From contig JARRPZ010000029.1 in NCBI GenBank assembly GCA_037382365.1, positions 1 through 39,469 of the forward strand: DNA of 39,469 nt, in the 5' to 3' direction. The notes beneath the pieces are model-generated. The model was given only the letters and a program-made list of their open reading frames with translations, did not search any database and was not told the origin of the DNA. Numbering within the stretch: the first letter of the stretch is position 1; each line of letters begins with the position of its first letter. The position numbers and the translations under genes were made by a program. This stretch comes from Lentisalinibacter sp037382365. GTDB lineage: Bacteria; Pseudomonadota; Gammaproteobacteria; Steroidobacterales; Woeseiaceae. Of the stretch, positions 8,958 to 16,170 are shown in pieces.

Positions 8958-9941
8958 ATGCAGACCCGTAATCGGCTTCTGGTGATCGTCGATCCGGCCG
9001 ATGAGCAGGATACAGTGCTGGAGCGGGCCGCCTGGCTCGCGCGGCGGCTGGAGGCGCCGGTGGATTTGCGGGCTTATTATCAGGCGGTACCGGGGCTGGG
9101 CGAGCAGTTCATCGACTCCCGGGTGATGGAGATGGCGATCGAGCAGATGCGACGGGAGAAACTCGACCGCCTCGAGAAACTGGCCGGACCCCTGCGCGCC
9201 GGCGGGCTGACGGTGACGACGGATGCGGTCGCCGGCAGTCCACTCGGCGAACACATCCTCACCGACGTACTGCAACTCGGGCCGCGGATGCTGCTGAAGA
9301 GCGCGGACCATCATATCCCGCTGAGCCGCACCTTTTTTTCGGAGACGGACTGGCAGCTGATCCGCACCTGTCCCTGTCCGCTACTGATGGTGCGCCGGGG
9401 GCACGCCATGCCGGAGCGGCCGGGTGTAGTGGCAGCGGTGGACCCCTTGCACGAGCACGACAAGCCGGCTGCCCTCGACGAGACCATTCTCGCCGCCGCC
9501 GCGGAGCTCGCGGAGATCATCGGGGCGCGCCTCGATGTCGTCCACTGCTACGACGTCGCGCCCCTGGTGAGCGGTATGTCCGCGAGCCCGATGCTGCCGG
9601 CTCCACTGCAGACCGAGGAGTTCGTCGAGAGTCTCCGTGCCCATCACCGCAAGGCTCTGGACGAACTCGTGGACGGAGCCGGCATTCCGCCGGATCAGGT
9701 GCACCTGCTGGAGGGGGCGGCCCGCTGGCGACTGCCGGAATTCTGCGAGGAGATCGATGCCGACATCGTAGTCATGGGCGCCGTATCGCGCTCCGCCATC
9801 GAGCGTGTCTTCATCGGTGCGCTTGCGGAGAAGGTCCTCGACCGGCTGCCCTGCGATCTGATGATCGTGAAGCCGGACTGGTTCATGTGTCCGGAAATCG
9901 CCGAACTCATCCGGCAGGGCCCGGAGGCGAATCCGTCGTGA
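8958..9941 (+). CDS. Tandem-domain universal stress protein (UspE-like)
   Basis: The 327-residue protein has two Usp folds in tandem: residues about 5-145 (start LLVIVDPADEQDTVLERAAWLA, end TCPCPLLMVRRG) and about 155-315 (start VVAAVDPLHEHDKPAALDE, end LPCDLMIVKPDWF). The arrangement and the H-E-H-[DE]-KP segment are typical of UspE-like proteins. The nucleotide-binding loop of domain 2 reads MGAVSRSAIERVFIGALAEKV, so the final G-[ST] of the ATP-binding form is G-A and ATP binding is doubtful. AGGAGG lies 11 bases before the ATG. It is divergent from ccoN and paralogous to the protein at 11872-12840. The neighbourhood suggests a role in low-oxygen survival, which is inference. Confidence 0.9.
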   Translation: MQTRNRLLVIVDPADEQDTVLERAAWLARRLEAPVDLRAYYQAVPGLGEQFIDSRVMEMAIEQMRREKLDRLEKLAGPLRAGGLTVTTDAVAGSPLGEHILTDVLQLGPRMLLKSADHHIPLSRTFFSETDWQLIRTCPCPLLMVRRGHAMPERPGVVAAVDPLHEHDKPAALDETILAAAAELAEIIGARLDVVHCYDVAPLVSGMSASPMLPAPLQTEEFVESLRAHHRKALDELVDGAGIPPDQVHLLEGAARWRLPEFCEEIDADIVVMGAVSRSAIERVFIGALAEKVLDRLPCDLMIVKPDWFMCPEIAELIRQGPEANPS

Positions 9942-9994
9942 CGGGCCCTCGATGAGCCCCAGGTGAGCCCGCGCCGGCGCCGGGCATACCCGGG

Positions 9995-10022
9995 AAAAGA
10001 AAGGGGCCTCCGAGGAGGCCCC
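9995..10022 (-). terminator. Rho-independent terminator, minus strand
   Basis: GGGGCCTC-CGAG-GAGGCCCC (10003-10022) is a perfect 8-pair stem with a 4-base loop. Read on the minus strand it is followed by TTTCTTTT (10002 to 9995), a good U-tract. It would stop transcription from the dksA-like gene that ends at 10216. In the plus direction it is followed only by a weak T-run, so termination of usp is less certain. Confidence 0.7.
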
Positions 10023-10066
10023 AGTCGGTTTCGCTGAGGGAGAGAGATCAGCTCACCGGATTCTGC

Positions 10067-10085
10067 TGGCGGCGGTCCGCCGCCA
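10067..10085. repeat. Short GC-rich inverted repeat
   Basis: TGGCGGC-GGTCC-GCCGCCA forms a 7-pair stem with a 5-base loop in the 274-base gap between usp and the dksA-like gene. No T-run follows on either strand. The rest of the gap, apart from the terminator at 9995-10022, holds nothing I can support. Confidence 0.35.
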
Positions 10086-10215
10086 TGTCGAGGCTAATGA
10101 AACCCCGGTTCGGCCCGCAACGTCTACTGTGGCTTTCCACTATTCGAGCCGTGCCTCCTGGTCTCGCCGAGTGCCGGGAGCATCGAGGGCGCGGGGGCGC
10201 CGCGCCGGAGGAGGC

Positions 10216-10581
10216 TCAGCGATGGACGGTCTCGTGCCGTCCCGCGCAGCGCAGGCAGTGCCCGGCGTGCGGGTACGCTTTCAGGCGTGCCGGCTCGATG
10301 GGTTCTTCGCAGTCGACGCACAGCCCGTAGGTACCGTCGGCGATCCGGTGCAGTGCCTTGCGCACGAGGGTGAGTTCGCGCCGGGCCTCGTTGCCGAGGG
10401 CGTCCTGGACCTCCGCATTTTCCATCTCGGTGGCCCGTTCCGACGAGTCGGGATGGAAGCCCGAGCGCATGTTGTTCTTGATGCGGTCGAGGCGTGTCTG
10501 CAGCAGCGCCTCCTTCTCCTGCAGCGCCGCCTTCGCGACCGCGATCTGTTCTTCGGTGAGCATTTCGCCTGACGCACTCAT
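10216..10581 (-). CDS. DksA/TraR-family C4 zinc-finger protein
   Basis: The product has 121 residues: an N-terminal coiled-coil-like region (about 8-80) rich in Glu, Lys and Arg, then a C4 zinc finger with C88-x2-C91 and C109-x2-C112 in the context GTYGLCVDCEEPIEPARLKA and CLRCA. This is the TraR/DksA family, whose members bind in the RNA polymerase secondary channel. The DxxDxA coiled-coil tip of true DksA is not visible, so it may not replace DksA in the stringent response. An ATG at 10563 (after AGGCGAA) is an alternative start. A candidate FixJ-type promoter lies upstream at 10638-10682, linking it to the oxygen-responsive genes. Confidence 0.85.
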   Translation of the reverse strand: MSASGEMLTEEQIAVAKAALQEKEALLQTRLDRIKNNMRSGFHPDSSERATEMENAEVQDALGNEARRELTLVRKALHRIADGTYGLCVDCEEPIEPARLKAYPHAGHCLRCAGRHETVHR

Positions 10582-10637
10582 GGCGGGCCCCGCATAGACG
10601 AGCGACGAGCCGGTGACTCGTACCTTCGGCGATTCAA

Positions 10638-10682
10638 GTTATAGATACGCGGCTCGGTCTGGTAATGCGTATTCCTACCTAG
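10638..10682 (-). promoter_or_regulatory. Candidate FixJ-type site plus -10 for the dksA-like gene
   Basis: CTAGGTAGGAATACGCATT on the minus strand (10682 to 10664) is the best match to the recurring motif. After 20 bases comes TATAAC (10643 to 10638), a 5 of 6 match to the -10 hexamer. The site centre then falls about 42 bases before the expected transcript start, the normal place for an activator that contacts polymerase at -35. The site overlaps the stop codon of the cation exporter gene. Confidence 0.55.
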
Positions 10683-11610
10683 TGTCCCCGGCCCCGGCGT
10701 CGCCGGCAGCGTGCACCGGATCGACGACCTCGCCCTCGCCGGGGTTGTCCGGCCCCGCCGGGTCGAGGTGCACGGTCACGTCGACGGCACCGAACTCTTC
10801 GGTGAGCCTGTCTCTCAGTCGATCACCGGCGGCGTGCGCCTCTTCCAGCGCGGTCCGGCCGGGCAATTCCAGGTGCAGCTGGATGATGCGCCGCACGCCG
10901 GAGCGTCGAGTACGCAGGCCATGCACCCCGGTCACGCCGGCTTCGTCGCGGGCCAGCTCGAGTATCCGCTCGCGTTCGGAGGCGGGCAGTTCCCGGTCCA
11001 TCAACACGTCGGCGGCATCCCGCGCAACGGACCAGGCGCTCCAGGCGATCATGAGACTGATGCCGAGGGCGATGCCGCCGTCCGCGCGCAGAAAGCCGAA
11101 CTGCGCGAGCAGTATGGCGACGATGACGCCGACGTTGGCCAGCCAGTCGGACAGGTAATGCAGGGAATCCGCCTGGATCACCAGGGAACCGGTACGCCGG
11201 ATCACCCGGCGCTGATAGCGGATCAGCGCGCCGGTCAGCACGATGCTGAACACCATTACCGCAAGCCCGACGCCGGCGAGTTCGATCTCCTGCGGTTCGA
11301 TGAGGCGAGAGACGGCGTAGGCGCCCGTCCCGGCGGCGGATGCGCCGATGAAGATCGCCTGTCCGAGGCCGGCAAGGGACTCCGCCTTGCCATGACCGAA
11401 GCGGTGGTGGGTGTCGGCCGGCCGCAGCGCGATACGCAGCGCGGCGAAGTTCGCTCCCGAGGACACGACGTCCAGTGCCGAATCCGCCATGGAAGCGAAC
11501 AGGCTCGCCGATCCGGTCGCGAGCCAGGTCACGAACTTCACGACGGTCAGTACCAGCGCCGTCAGCAGCGACACGGTGCTGGCGTGGCGCAGGATTTGTT
11601 CGTCCTTCAC
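10675..11610 (-). CDS. Cation diffusion facilitator family transporter (FieF/YiiP-like)
   Basis: The 311-residue protein has six predicted membrane helices and a C-terminal cytoplasmic domain. Metal-site residues are D43 and D47 (SMADSALDVVSSG) and H151 and D155 (DSLHYLSDW), the D-D-H-D arrangement of FieF/YiiP-type Zn/Fe/Cd exporters. The HHRFGHGKAESLAGLGQ segment after helix 2 is also FieF-like. It probably exchanges divalent cation for protons at the inner membrane. The tail after the C-terminal domain (about 285-311) is Asp/Gly/Ala-rich. It is transcribed towards the dksA-like gene, divergent from usp at 11872. I leave the symbol blank because substrate cannot be fixed from sequence. Confidence 0.9.
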   Translation of the reverse strand: MKDEQILRHASTVSLLTALVLTVVKFVTWLATGSASLFASMADSALDVVSSGANFAALRIALRPADTHHRFGHGKAESLAGLGQAIFIGASAAGTGAYAVSRLIEPQEIELAGVGLAVMVFSIVLTGALIRYQRRVIRRTGSLVIQADSLHYLSDWLANVGVIVAILLAQFGFLRADGGIALGISLMIAWSAWSVARDAADVLMDRELPASERERILELARDEAGVTGVHGLRTRRSGVRRIIQLHLELPGRTALEEAHAAGDRLRDRLTEEFGAVDVTVHLDPAGPDNPGEGEVVDPVHAAGDAGAGDTR

Positions 11611-11731
11611 GTCGGGGCCGTCCCGGGGTGATTAATGCGTCGTTGATGGATGGATCGCCGCAGCTTAAACCGCTGCCTCCGCGGTGGCCAGCGCTGCCCT
11701 GGCGGTGCCGGCGCAGTGCCCCGGCGCACCC

Positions 11732-11798
11732 CTAGGTAGAGTCCGCAGCACCCTAGGCAGGTTGGCGTATTCTAGCTGCCGGGACGCGGGTCTATGCT
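11732..11798 (+). promoter_or_regulatory. Candidate FixJ-type site pair plus -10 for the second usp gene
   Basis: Two copies of the 5' half, CTAGGTA (11732-11738) and CTAGGCA (11753-11759), lie 21 bases apart. The second extends to a full motif match, CTAGGCAGGTTGGCGTATT (11753-11771). TATGCT at 11793-11798, a 4 of 6 match to a -10, follows after 21 bases. The usp ATG is at 11872. The in-phase half-site upstream may assist cooperative binding (inference). Confidence 0.5.
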
Positions 11799-11871
11799 CA
11801 TTTCACACCCTTCGGTTTTCCGAAACGGCGGGTGCAGTCAAGCGCCGGGAACGTGTTGAAGGAGCATCATC

Positions 11872-12840
11872 ATGGCCGAATTCCGCAAACTCCTCGCAGT
11901 GATAGACCCGACGAGCGAACAGCAGCCAGCCATGGAACGAGCCGCCTGGCTGGCCGGGCAGACGGGCGCCCGCCTCGAGCTGTTCATCTGCTACTACAAC
12001 CAGTATCTCTCGGGCGATCGTTTTTTCGACTCGCGGGGGCTCAAGGAGGCACGGGCCGAGACCCTGGATCACTTCCGATCCCGGCTGGAGGCCATGGCCG
12101 AGAAGCTCCGCAAGAGCGGACTCGACGTCAGCACGGACGCCGCCTGGGACAATCCGCTGTACGAGGGTATCGTGCGCAAGGCGGTCCGGAGCGGTGCCGA
12201 CGTCGTCTTCAAGGACACGCATTATCACAAGCCCGCGGCACGCGTGATCTTCACGAATACCGACTGGAATCTCATCCGCACCTGTCCCGTGCCGCTGTGG
12301 CTCGTCAAACCCGGTGGCCGCTGGCAGGAGGGCGTGCGCTATCTCGCGGCCGTGGACCCGATGCACGAGCACGAGAAGCCCGCGGCACTGGATGACCAGA
12401 TCGTCAATACGGCGAAGCGGCTTGCCGACAGCACGGGAGGCGAAGTGCACACCTTCCATTCCTACGACCCGATCATCGCCGTCGCGGATGCCGCCAACAG
12501 CACGTTCGTCCCGGTCACCCTGCCCGTGGAAGAGCTGGAAGCCAAGATGCACGAGCGCCACCGCGAGCATTTCAACGAGCTGCTCGAGTTCCACGGTCTG
12601 AGCGCGAAGACCGCGCATCTCGTCGCGGGGCGCTCGCACGAGGTGCTGCCGGCCCTGGCGAGGGACGTCGAGGCGTCCGTCGTGATCATGGGGGCCGTCG
12701 CCCGCAATCGTCTGAAACGCATCTTCATCGGCAGCACCGCGGAAGAGGTGATGGACAATCTGCCCTGCGACCTGCTGGTACTGAAGCCGGCCTGGTTCGA
12801 GACGCCGGTGCACGTGGACAAGGAACGGAGCGCGGCCTGA
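11872..12840 (+). CDS. Tandem-domain universal stress protein (UspE-like), second copy
   Basis: The 322-residue protein has two Usp domains (about 5-145 and 155-315), with the same layout as the paralogue at 8958-9941: LLAVIDPTSEQQPAMERAAW at the start, TCPVPLWLVKPGG ending domain 1, AVDPMHEHEKPAALDD opening domain 2, and LPCDLLVLKPAWF at the end. Its domain-2 loop reads MGAVARNRLKRIFIGSTAEEV, keeping G-S, so nucleotide binding is more plausible than in the first copy. AAGGAG precedes the ATG. It is followed after 34 bases by the CBS gene, probably co-transcribed, and has a candidate FixJ-type promoter upstream. Confidence 0.92.
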   Translation: MAEFRKLLAVIDPTSEQQPAMERAAWLAGQTGARLELFICYYNQYLSGDRFFDSRGLKEARAETLDHFRSRLEAMAEKLRKSGLDVSTDAAWDNPLYEGIVRKAVRSGADVVFKDTHYHKPAARVIFTNTDWNLIRTCPVPLWLVKPGGRWQEGVRYLAAVDPMHEHEKPAALDDQIVNTAKRLADSTGGEVHTFHSYDPIIAVADAANSTFVPVTLPVEELEAKMHERHREHFNELLEFHGLSAKTAHLVAGRSHEVLPALARDVEASVVIMGAVARNRLKRIFIGSTAEEVMDNLPCDLLVLKPAWFETPVHVDKERSAA

Positions 12841-12874
12841 AGCGGTCGGACAGACCCTGCAGAGGAGGTGACCC

Positions 12875-13327
12875 ATGCGCGTGGGAGACATCTGCGCGAG
12901 ACGCGTAGTGACGGTGGAACGCAAGACGACCATTCGCGACGCGATCGCGCTGCTCCGGGACGAACACGTCGGTGATGTCGTGGTGACGGAACCGCATCCG
13001 GCCGGTGAGGCACCGGTGGGCATACTGACGGACCGGGACATCGTGTTGGAGCTGCTCGCGAAGGACGTGGACATCGATGCGGTGACCTGCGGTGACGTGA
13101 TGAGCTACGAACTCGCCACGATCGAGGGAGAGGACGAGATCGTCGACGCCATCGAAATGATGCAGACCAAGGCGGTGCGCCGGCTGCCGGTGGTCGGTGG
13201 AGACGGGGAGCTGGTCGGGCTGCTGAGCCTCGACGACCTGGTGGCGGTGCTGTCCGAGACCATCGGCGGGCTCTGGCCCGTCATTCGTCGTCAGCAACGC
13301 CTCGAGCGCAACCGCAGACCCGACTGA
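12875..13327 (+). CDS. CBS-domain pair protein
   Basis: The 150-residue protein is made of two CBS domains (about 5-62 and 72-130). Each shows the VGILTDRDIV / LVGLLSLDDLV pattern of the nucleotide-binding cleft, and a basic tail ends QQRLERNRRPD. Stand-alone CBS pairs bind adenine nucleotides and act as energy sensors, and they are frequent next to universal stress protein genes in oxygen-responsive loci. A near-perfect ribosome site (AGGAGGTGA) lies just before the ATG. It probably shares the transcript of the usp gene upstream. The direct partner is unknown. Confidence 0.9.
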   Translation: MRVGDICARRVVTVERKTTIRDAIALLRDEHVGDVVVTEPHPAGEAPVGILTDRDIVLELLAKDVDIDAVTCGDVMSYELATIEGEDEIVDAIEMMQTKAVRRLPVVGGDGELVGLLSLDDLVAVLSETIGGLWPVIRRQQRLERNRRPD

Positions 13328-13415
13328 CCGGCGCCCTGCACCGCGTTCGTCCTGCGTGCGCGTGGTGATGGCTAGCGGTTAGAATCCGCGGCTGGTCCGC
13401 ACGTATCGAACAGGC

Positions 13416-15113
13416 TTGTCTCACTATCACCCACGTTATCGCCCACGTTGGATCATCGCTCTGTCGACGGCGTTGCTGCACGTCTCTACGTCCGTTCGGG
13501 CGGCGCCGGCGGTCTCCCCGGCGTCCGGCCAGGTCATGGCATGGCTCCCCTGGCTCGTTGCCGCCGTGTCCCTGTTCCTGCTCGGGCTGGTGCTCTGGCG
13601 CGATCGCCAGCGCGGCCAGCTCGCCTCGGTCCGTCTGGAGGACTCCCAGAAGCTCATGCGCTCGGTCGTGGAAACGGCGGCGGAGGCCATCATCACGATG
13701 TCGGCGGACGGCCGCATCCGCACCTTCAACCGGGCCGCGGAGGCGATGTTCGGATACACGCGGGAGGAGATCATCGGCCAGGACGTGAGCGTGCTCATGT
13801 CGACGCCCCACGCCCGCAATCACCACGATTACGTCTCGCGCTATCTCGAGACCGGCGAAGCGCGGATCATCGGTATCGGGCGTTATGTCGAGGCGAAGCG
13901 TCGGGACGGCACCATCTTCCCGGTCCATCTCGCCGTCAGCCAGTTCCAGAACGGCGAACGGCTATTCACCGGCATCCTGCGCGACATGACCCAGGTGCGG
14001 GAGCTGGAGAGTGCGCTCCGGGACAAGGAGAAGTCGCTGAAGATGGCATTGCGTGCCGCCAGCCTGAACGTGTGGGAATGGCATCCCGACACGGACATCT
14101 TCCGGACACTGGAGGGCGACTCCGCCGTCATGCCCGGACTCGGCGCCGGCGAGGCCATCGTCGGATCCGAACTGCGGGGGCGCGTGCTCGCCGAAGACCG
14201 GAGTCGCATCGAGCGGGTGATCAGCCGCATCCACGAGGGCGAGTCACGCATATTCGAGTACCGGGTGCGAAGCGATGACGGCCGGCTGCGCTGGTTCCGT
14301 TCCCACAGCACGCCGGTTTTCGGGACCGATAATCGCGTGGAGCGCGTCCTCGGTGTGACGCGCGACATCACCGAGGCGAAGGACCGGGAGGCAGAGCTCG
14401 CCTCCCAGCGGGAGCGACTCACCCACGTGGCGCGGCTGAGCACCATGGGCGAGATGGCGGCGGGCATCGCCCACGAGATCAATCAGCCACTGACCGCGAT
14501 CACGACGTATGCCGAAGGCAGCAAGCGGATGCTGGCGGCCGGGACGGCGGACGATGAGAAGCTGACGCGCGCGCTGGGCGCCATCAGCGATCAGGCACTC
14601 AGGGCCGGAGAAGTGATACGCAGGCTCCGTGCGTTGATCCGAAAGACGGATCACACCCGCGAAGTGCGCAACGTCAACGAACTCATCGCGGAACTCGAGC
14701 CGCTGGTCAGCATCGACGTGCGCGGCAAGAACATACCGGTAATCTACGATTTCGATCAGCCGGAGATCCTGGTGAAGGTCGATCCGGTCCAGATCCAGCA
14801 GGTGATGCTGAATCTGCTGCGCAATGCGTTCGACGCGTCGGACGATGCGCACAGCGGTGACATCGTCGTTCAGACCCGGCGTCGTGGCGACGACGAGGTC
14901 GTGGTGCGTGTCACCGACCATGGCATCGGCATGACCGAAGAGGTCAAGAGCAACGTGAGCAACCCCTTTTTCACCACCAAGAAGCACGGCATGGGACTCG
15001 GCAATCCGTGGACATTCCGTGCGAGACTTTCGCGTCCGGCCGCGAGTTCCTCGACGCTTATAACGACGACCGCCCCGGCTGTCTCGTGCTGGACGTACGC
15101 ATGCCCGGCATGA
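13416..15113 (+). CDS. fixL: FixL-type oxygen-sensor histidine kinase, C-terminus disrupted
   Basis: Starting at TTG 13416, the protein has a signal-like segment (to about 29), a membrane helix (41-61), then PAS 1 (about 83-192). PAS 1 aligns with FixL haem domains: H136 at the proximal haem position, and IIGIGR ending in R156, exactly 20 residues apart as in FixL. A second PAS with PAC follows (about 205-320). The kinase core has the phospho-acceptor H353 (IAHEINQPL), the N box (NLLRNAFDA, about 465-473), G1 (DHGIGM, 501-506), NPFFTTK and GMGLG (525-529). There homology stops: the rest (about 530-565) is translated from the fixJ region in the wrong frame. The second half of the ATP domain is lost, so the kinase is probably inactive unless the junction is an assembly error. 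An ATG at 13536 is an alternative start. Confidence 0.85.
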   Translation: MSHYHPRYRPRWIIALSTALLHVSTSVRAAPAVSPASGQVMAWLPWLVAAVSLFLLGLVLWRDRQRGQLASVRLEDSQKLMRSVVETAAEAIITMSADGRIRTFNRAAEAMFGYTREEIIGQDVSVLMSTPHARNHHDYVSRYLETGEARIIGIGRYVEAKRRDGTIFPVHLAVSQFQNGERLFTGILRDMTQVRELESALRDKEKSLKMALRAASLNVWEWHPDTDIFRTLEGDSAVMPGLGAGEAIVGSELRGRVLAEDRSRIERVISRIHEGESRIFEYRVRSDDGRLRWFRSHSTPVFGTDNRVERVLGVTRDITEAKDREAELASQRERLTHVARLSTMGEMAAGIAHEINQPLTAITTYAEGSKRMLAAGTADDEKLTRALGAISDQALRAGEVIRRLRALIRKTDHTREVRNVNELIAELEPLVSIDVRGKNIPVIYDFDQPEILVKVDPVQIQQVMLNLLRNAFDASDDAHSGDIVVQTRRRGDDEVVVRVTDHGIGMTEEVKSNVSNPFFTTKKHGMGLGNPWTFRARLSRPAASSSTLITTTAPAVSCWTYACPA

Positions 15114-15565
15114 GCGGACTGGAGCTGCAGGAGGAGCTGAACGCGCGGCACTCGATACTGCCCATCATCTTCATCACCGGTCACGGCGACGTGCCCATGG
15201 CGGTCGAGGCGATGCAGGGCGGGGCGGCGGACTTCCTGCAGAAGCCGTTCCGCGATCAGGATCTCCTCGATCGCATCAACGAGGCCCTCGCGAAGGACCG
15301 CGAGAACCGCCGCTCCCTGGAAGAACATCACGACCTGCAACGTCGCTGGGCATCACTCACCAATCGCGAGCAGGAGGTCATGGACCTGGTCGTGGACGGC
15401 AAGCCGAACAAGGTGGTGGCCTACGAGCTCGGCGTCAGTCAACGGACCATCGAGATCCACAGGGCCCGCGTCATGGAGAAGATGCAGGCCAATTCGCTCG
15501 CTCATCTCGTTCGCATGGCGGTCATGCTGCGTTCCGATCTCGGAGAGGAAGCGGAGAACCACTGA
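15008..15565 (+). CDS. fixJ: FixJ-type LuxR-family response regulator, N-terminally truncated
   Basis: The open frame begins at GTG 15008 and enters the receiver domain part-way: the first visible segment DIPCETFASGREFLDAY aligns to about residue 28 of FixJ-like proteins. The phospho-acceptor D29 (LVLDVRMPGMSG), T57 and K79 are present, but the first strand and its acidic pair are missing. The DNA-binding domain is intact (about 115-172: LTNREQEVMDLVVDGKPNKVVAYELGVSQRTIEIH in pieces of that region). Phosphorylation should fail. In rhizobial FixJ the free C-terminal domain is active without phosphorylation, so a constitutively active fragment is possible (inference). In-frame sequence just before the GTG (about 15002-15007) still resembles FixJ, suggesting the lost N-terminus was cut there. 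Confidence 0.8.
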   Translation: MDIPCETFASGREFLDAYNDDRPGCLVLDVRMPGMSGLELQEELNARHSILPIIFITGHGDVPMAVEAMQGGAADFLQKPFRDQDLLDRINEALAKDRENRRSLEEHHDLQRRWASLTNREQEVMDLVVDGKPNKVVAYELGVSQRTIEIHRARVMEKMQANSLAHLVRMAVMLRSDLGEEAENH

Positions 15566-15592
15566 CCGTGCGGCGCCGACGGCGTCATCCCG

Positions 15593-15638
15593 CTAGGTAA
15601 ATCTCCGTATGTTTAGGGTGGCACGATTTCCCGATGAT
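15593..15638 (+). promoter_or_regulatory. Candidate FixJ-type site plus -10 for the receiver-only gene
   Basis: CTAGGTAAATCTCCGTATG at 15593-15611 matches the recurring motif in both halves. After 21 bases comes GATGAT (15633-15638), a 4 of 6 match to a -10 and close to the GATCAT used before ccoN. The next start codon is at 15675 or 15678. The site is 28 bases after the fixJ stop. Confidence 0.5.
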
Positions 15639-15674
15639 GCCACTGTCGCCTGATAGCGAGTTTTTTTCCGAGCT

Positions 15675-16106
15675 GTGATGATTTCTAGGGACGGTCAGTC
15701 CGCCGTGGGGCCAAAGAATCACCAGGGCACCAAAGCATCGTGCGTTGCCGTCGTGGATCCCGACCAGACGGTGCGGGCGGGGCTGGACGAACTGCTCGGC
15801 GACCTCGTCACGGAAATCTGTCACTACGATTCCGCGGAAGAGTTCCTGCGGGCGACCGCCGATCATGTCCCCGATTGCCTGATCACGGAGGTATGGCTGC
15901 CGGGCATCTCCGGCGTCGAACTGCTGGAACGGCTGAACGAAGCCGGGCATCACGTGCCGACGATACTGCTCGCGCGCGACGGAGACGTTGCCATGGCGGT
16001 TCGGGGGATCCGGGCAGGGGCTGCCGAATACATCGAGAAGCCTTACGTCGACAGCCGGCTGCGCCAGTCCATCCGGTCCATCCTCGCCCGCCACGAAATC
16101 CACTGA
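15675..16106 (+). CDS. Receiver-only protein with Glu in place of the phospho-acceptor Asp
   Basis: The 143-residue product is a single receiver domain (about 22-138) with no output domain. It is clearly related to the FixJ receiver: VPDCLITEVWLPGISGVELLE aligns with CLVLDVRMPGMSGLELQ, and GDVAMAVRGIRAGAAEYIEKPY with GDVPMAVEAMQGGAADFLQKPF. The acceptor Asp is E72, the switch Thr is A100 (ILLARDG), and the acidic pair reads VVDPD (D28, D30); K122 is kept. It therefore cannot be phosphorylated in the usual way, and Asp-to-Glu can mimic the active form in some receivers. The 20-residue start is poorly conserved; GTG 15675 and ATG 15678 are adjacent start options. A FixJ-type promoter site lies upstream. 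Confidence 0.82.
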   Translation: MMISRDGQSAVGPKNHQGTKASCVAVVDPDQTVRAGLDELLGDLVTEICHYDSAEEFLRATADHVPDCLITEVWLPGISGVELLERLNEAGHHVPTILLARDGDVAMAVRGIRAGAAEYIEKPYVDSRLRQSIRSILARHEIH

Positions 16107-16170
16107 GGATCACGCCGTGGCGCGTGGGCACGTGGCGCGGCGCGTCGCCGTGTCGCCGGGAGCGCATGGC

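Noticed and set aside
6955..8985. 676-codon open frame on the plus strand opposite ccoN/ccoO
   Set aside because: Antisense shadow of the oxidase genes; composition is His/Asp/Arg-rich without any fold signature.
11731..11760. CCTAGG palindromes as a restriction or phage-type repeat
   Set aside because: Only two copies are here, and their extension fits the spaced promoter motif better.
15008..15113. Programmed frameshift making a FixL-FixJ fusion protein
   Set aside because: No slippery run is visible, and the fusion would lack the end of the kinase domain and the start of the receiver, so a deletion explains it better.
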